Shown: positions 4,489 through 6,060 of the stretch, piece after piece | How the letters are laid out: every line of letters begins with the position of its first letter | Numbering within the stretch: position 1 is the stretch's first letter | From: Candidatus Binataceae bacterium | Lineage (GTDB): Bacteria; Desulfobacterota; Binatia; Binatales; Binataceae | NCBI GenBank assembly: GCA_030042765.1 | Contig: JASHZA010000170.1 | Location: 1 to 6,060 of the forward strand | Direction of reading: 5' to 3' | DNA length: 6,060 nt | Translations under genes and position numbers: made by a program | The notes under the pieces: generated by a model | Databases searched by the model: none | What the model saw: only the letters and a program-made list of their open reading frames with translations | What the model was told of the DNA's origin: nothing

Positions 4489-6060
4489 TTGCGCGCGGGC
4501 CCGTTTGTGCTTGCGGTGTTTGTGTTTACCGCCACCTTTCTTGCCGCACCGTTCCCAAGCCCTTTGGGCGCGGCTACGATCCGCCATAAGCAGCCCGCCG
4601 CGGCCGATACTCTCGAGCGGATGGCCGAGGCGGTCTTCGGCCCGCTCAGCCGCGCCGAATTGCGCATGGTGCGTACCGCCCCAACTCGCGACGTTGCGTG
4701 GGTTAGCCCGGTTCAGGACCCCGACGCTGCCCCCAATAATCCGGCTTTCGCTGACACCTGGGGCAATGATCGAAAGATCCGCGCCGCTCTCATCGTTTGG
4801 CTGCTGTCCGATCCCGATGCCGCGAAGTTGGTCCATCCAAGCGGTATCGGTGTCGCCGGCGCCCGCGTTATGGGCGAACTCGATCTCTCTTATCTCAGTG
4901 TGAGCCTGCCGCTTACGTTCATAGCCTGCTCGATTCCTGACGGTATCGACCTCTCGTTCGCGCACATCAGGAGCATCGATTTGCGCAAGAGCTGGACCGG
5001 TCCAATAGCGCTCCAGCAAACCCTCGTGAACGGCGATGTCTCATTGCGTTACGGCCATTACGGCGAAGTAAATATCTTCCGCTCGACTATCGATGGCGCG
5101 CTTGATTGTAGCAGCGGCCACTTTGATGGCGACGATCCGTTATCGGTGGTTGAAACGGCGATCGGGGGCGACGCGCTCTTTCACCAGGGGTTCACGACCG
5201 GCGGATTGATCTACTTCCGCCTGAGCAGAATCGGACAATCTCTGAGCTTCAACGATGCGCGCTTCACCGGCAAAGGCGAAAGCGGCCTCGACGCCGAACG
5301 CGCGAGCGTTGGTGGCACGCTTTACTGGGTCGACATAAAGACTTCGCCTCGTACCAAGCTCGACCTCGGCAATGCGCATGTCGGGGCGCTGTGGGACGAC
5401 GCCGCAAGCTGGCCTGCGCCTGGCAATCTTTTCCTCAACGGTTTCACTTACGGCACTATCAGCGGTGGTCCGGCTGATTCCGCAAGTCGGATAAAATGGC
5501 TGCGGCTCCAGCCACGGGCAATGTGGGTTCAGCCGCAACCCTATCGTCAACTCGCGGTCGTATTGCGCGATAACGGCAGGCCAGAGGGGGCTACGGTGGT
5601 CGAGATCGCGCGCGAGAACGCCCTCACGGAATATGGGGGAGGCAGCCTTGGCACCCGCCTGTGGCGTTACACGCTCCGCTGGACGATCGGCTATGGCTAT
5701 CGTCCGCTGCAAGCACTGTGGTGGATTCTTTCGTTCGTAACGTTGGGCGGCATACTCTTCCGGTTCGGCTACAGGGCGCGCCTGATGACGCCAACGGAAG
5801 AAAGCGCCTATGCGACTTTCGTCAAAACCGGCAGACCACCCCTTCACTATCCACCATTCAACAGTTTCATTTATTCGCTGGAAAATTTTCTGCCCGTCGT
5901 GGAACTGCATCAGGGAAACTATTGGCGGCCTAACCCGCTCCATAGCGCCGCCGGTCGGCCCTTCGGCGGCGAGACTTTCCCCGCCAGGCTCCTGCGCTTG
6001 TACCTGTGGGTCCATATCCTCGCCGGCTGGACGATCACTCCGCTGCTGTTTGCCGGTCTC
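4489..6060 (+). CDS. Signal-peptide-bearing membrane protein with pentapeptide-like beta-helix region (3' partial)
   Basis: The frame is open from 4399 to the window's end. I start it at TTG 4489, which gives a signal-peptide-like N-terminus (MRAGPF, then a hydrophobic stretch to about residue 20, then PFPSPLGAA). GTG 4507 is the main alternative; the first ATG (4621) would lose this segment. Of 524 visible residues, about 38-115 form a helical domain (LERMAEAVFGPLSRAELRMV; KIRAALIVWLLSDPDAAKLV). About 117-320 carry repeated short strands such as GELDLSYLS, GIDLSFAHI, SIDLRKS, GDVSLRYGH and LDLGNAHVG, suggesting a right-handed beta-helix of pentapeptide type. Residues 336-375 (KWLRLQPRAMWVQPQPYRQLAVVLRDNG) form a linker conserved in similar proteins. 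Membrane segments lie near 408-425 and 503-524, with FNSFIYSLENFLPVVELHQGNYW between them. I recall such proteins from proteobacteria as hypothetical or 'membrane-associated oxidoreductase', without proven function. Codon usage looks like its neighbours. Confidence 0.8.
   Translation, partial: MRAGPFVLAVFVFTATFLAAPFPSPLGAATIRHKQPAAADTLERMAEAVFGPLSRAELRMVRTAPTRDVAWVSPVQDPDAAPNNPAFADTWGNDRKIRAALIVWLLSDPDAAKLVHPSGIGVAGARVMGELDLSYLSVSLPLTFIACSIPDGIDLSFAHIRSIDLRKSWTGPIALQQTLVNGDVSLRYGHYGEVNIFRSTIDGALDCSSGHFDGDDPLSVVETAIGGDALFHQGFTTGGLIYFRLSRIGQSLSFNDARFTGKGESGLDAERASVGGTLYWVDIKTSPRTKLDLGNAHVGALWDDAASWPAPGNLFLNGFTYGTISGGPADSASRIKWLRLQPRAMWVQPQPYRQLAVVLRDNGRPEGATVVEIARENALTEYGGGSLGTRLWRYTLRWTIGYGYRPLQALWWILSFVTLGGILFRFGYRARLMTPTEESAYATFVKTGRPPLHYPPFNSFIYSLENFLPVVELHQGNYWRPNPLHSAAGRPFGGETFPARLLRLYLWVHILAGWTITPLLFAGL

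Noticed and set aside
4367..4903. Plus-strand ORF of 178 codons overlapping the end of the luciferase-like gene
   Set aside because: It begins inside a well-supported gene, has a cysteine/arginine-rich composition, and is in a different frame from the supported gene at 4489.
4477..5019. Minus-strand ORF of 180 codons
   Set aside because: It is antisense to the same plus-strand gene, has no recognisable motif, and its C-terminus is an arginine/lysine-rich run typical of a shadow frame.
5140..6015. Long minus-strand ORF of 291 codons
   Set aside because: It lies antisense to a plus-strand frame with a coherent signal peptide, repeats and membrane segments. Its own translation is low-complexity and charged, with no recognisable domain, as expected of a shadow in GC-rich DNA.

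Overview
The window is a GC-rich, gene-dense piece of bacterial chromosome with five protein-coding genes. Two are cut by the window edges. I see no rRNA, tRNA, CRISPR array, insertion sequence or phage gene. The fused cobA/hemD gene followed by a zinc-type hemB fits the tetrapyrrole clusters of deltaproteobacteria-like lineages. The luciferase-fold oxidoreductase is of a type common in uncultured soil groups such as Binatota and in actinobacteria. That taxonomic guess is an inference from gene content, not a measurement.

Layout: (1) 1-1509, plus strand, 5'-truncated: a two-domain enzyme, uroporphyrinogen-III C-methyltransferase joined to uroporphyrinogen-III synthase. (2) 1583-2554, plus: hemB, porphobilinogen synthase, with its own likely promoter in the 73-base gap. 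(3) 2582-3349, minus, convergent with hemB: an uncharacterised cysteine-rich protein that looks like an iron-sulfur protein. (4) 3350-3521: a divergent intergenic region of 172 bases. (5) 3522-4436, plus: a luciferase-like (F420- or FMN-dependent) oxidoreductase with a strong ribosome binding site and a GTG start, followed by a perfect hairpin. (6) 4489-6060 and beyond, plus: a secreted or membrane-anchored protein with a signal-peptide-like start, a pentapeptide-like beta-helix region and two membrane segments. It has no ATG start near its beginning and runs off the right edge, so simple ORF calling misses it.

How the genes work together: HemB condenses 5-aminolevulinate to porphobilinogen. 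After hydroxymethylbilane synthase (expected upstream, outside the window), the HemD domain makes uroporphyrinogen III and the CobA domain methylates it to precorrin-2, the branch point for siroheme and cobalamin and, in some organisms, alternative heme synthesis. The other three genes have no demonstrated link to this pathway. The iron-sulfur-like protein and the terminal membrane protein are the parts least explained by known biology. I do not see convincing evidence of a complete new multi-gene system.
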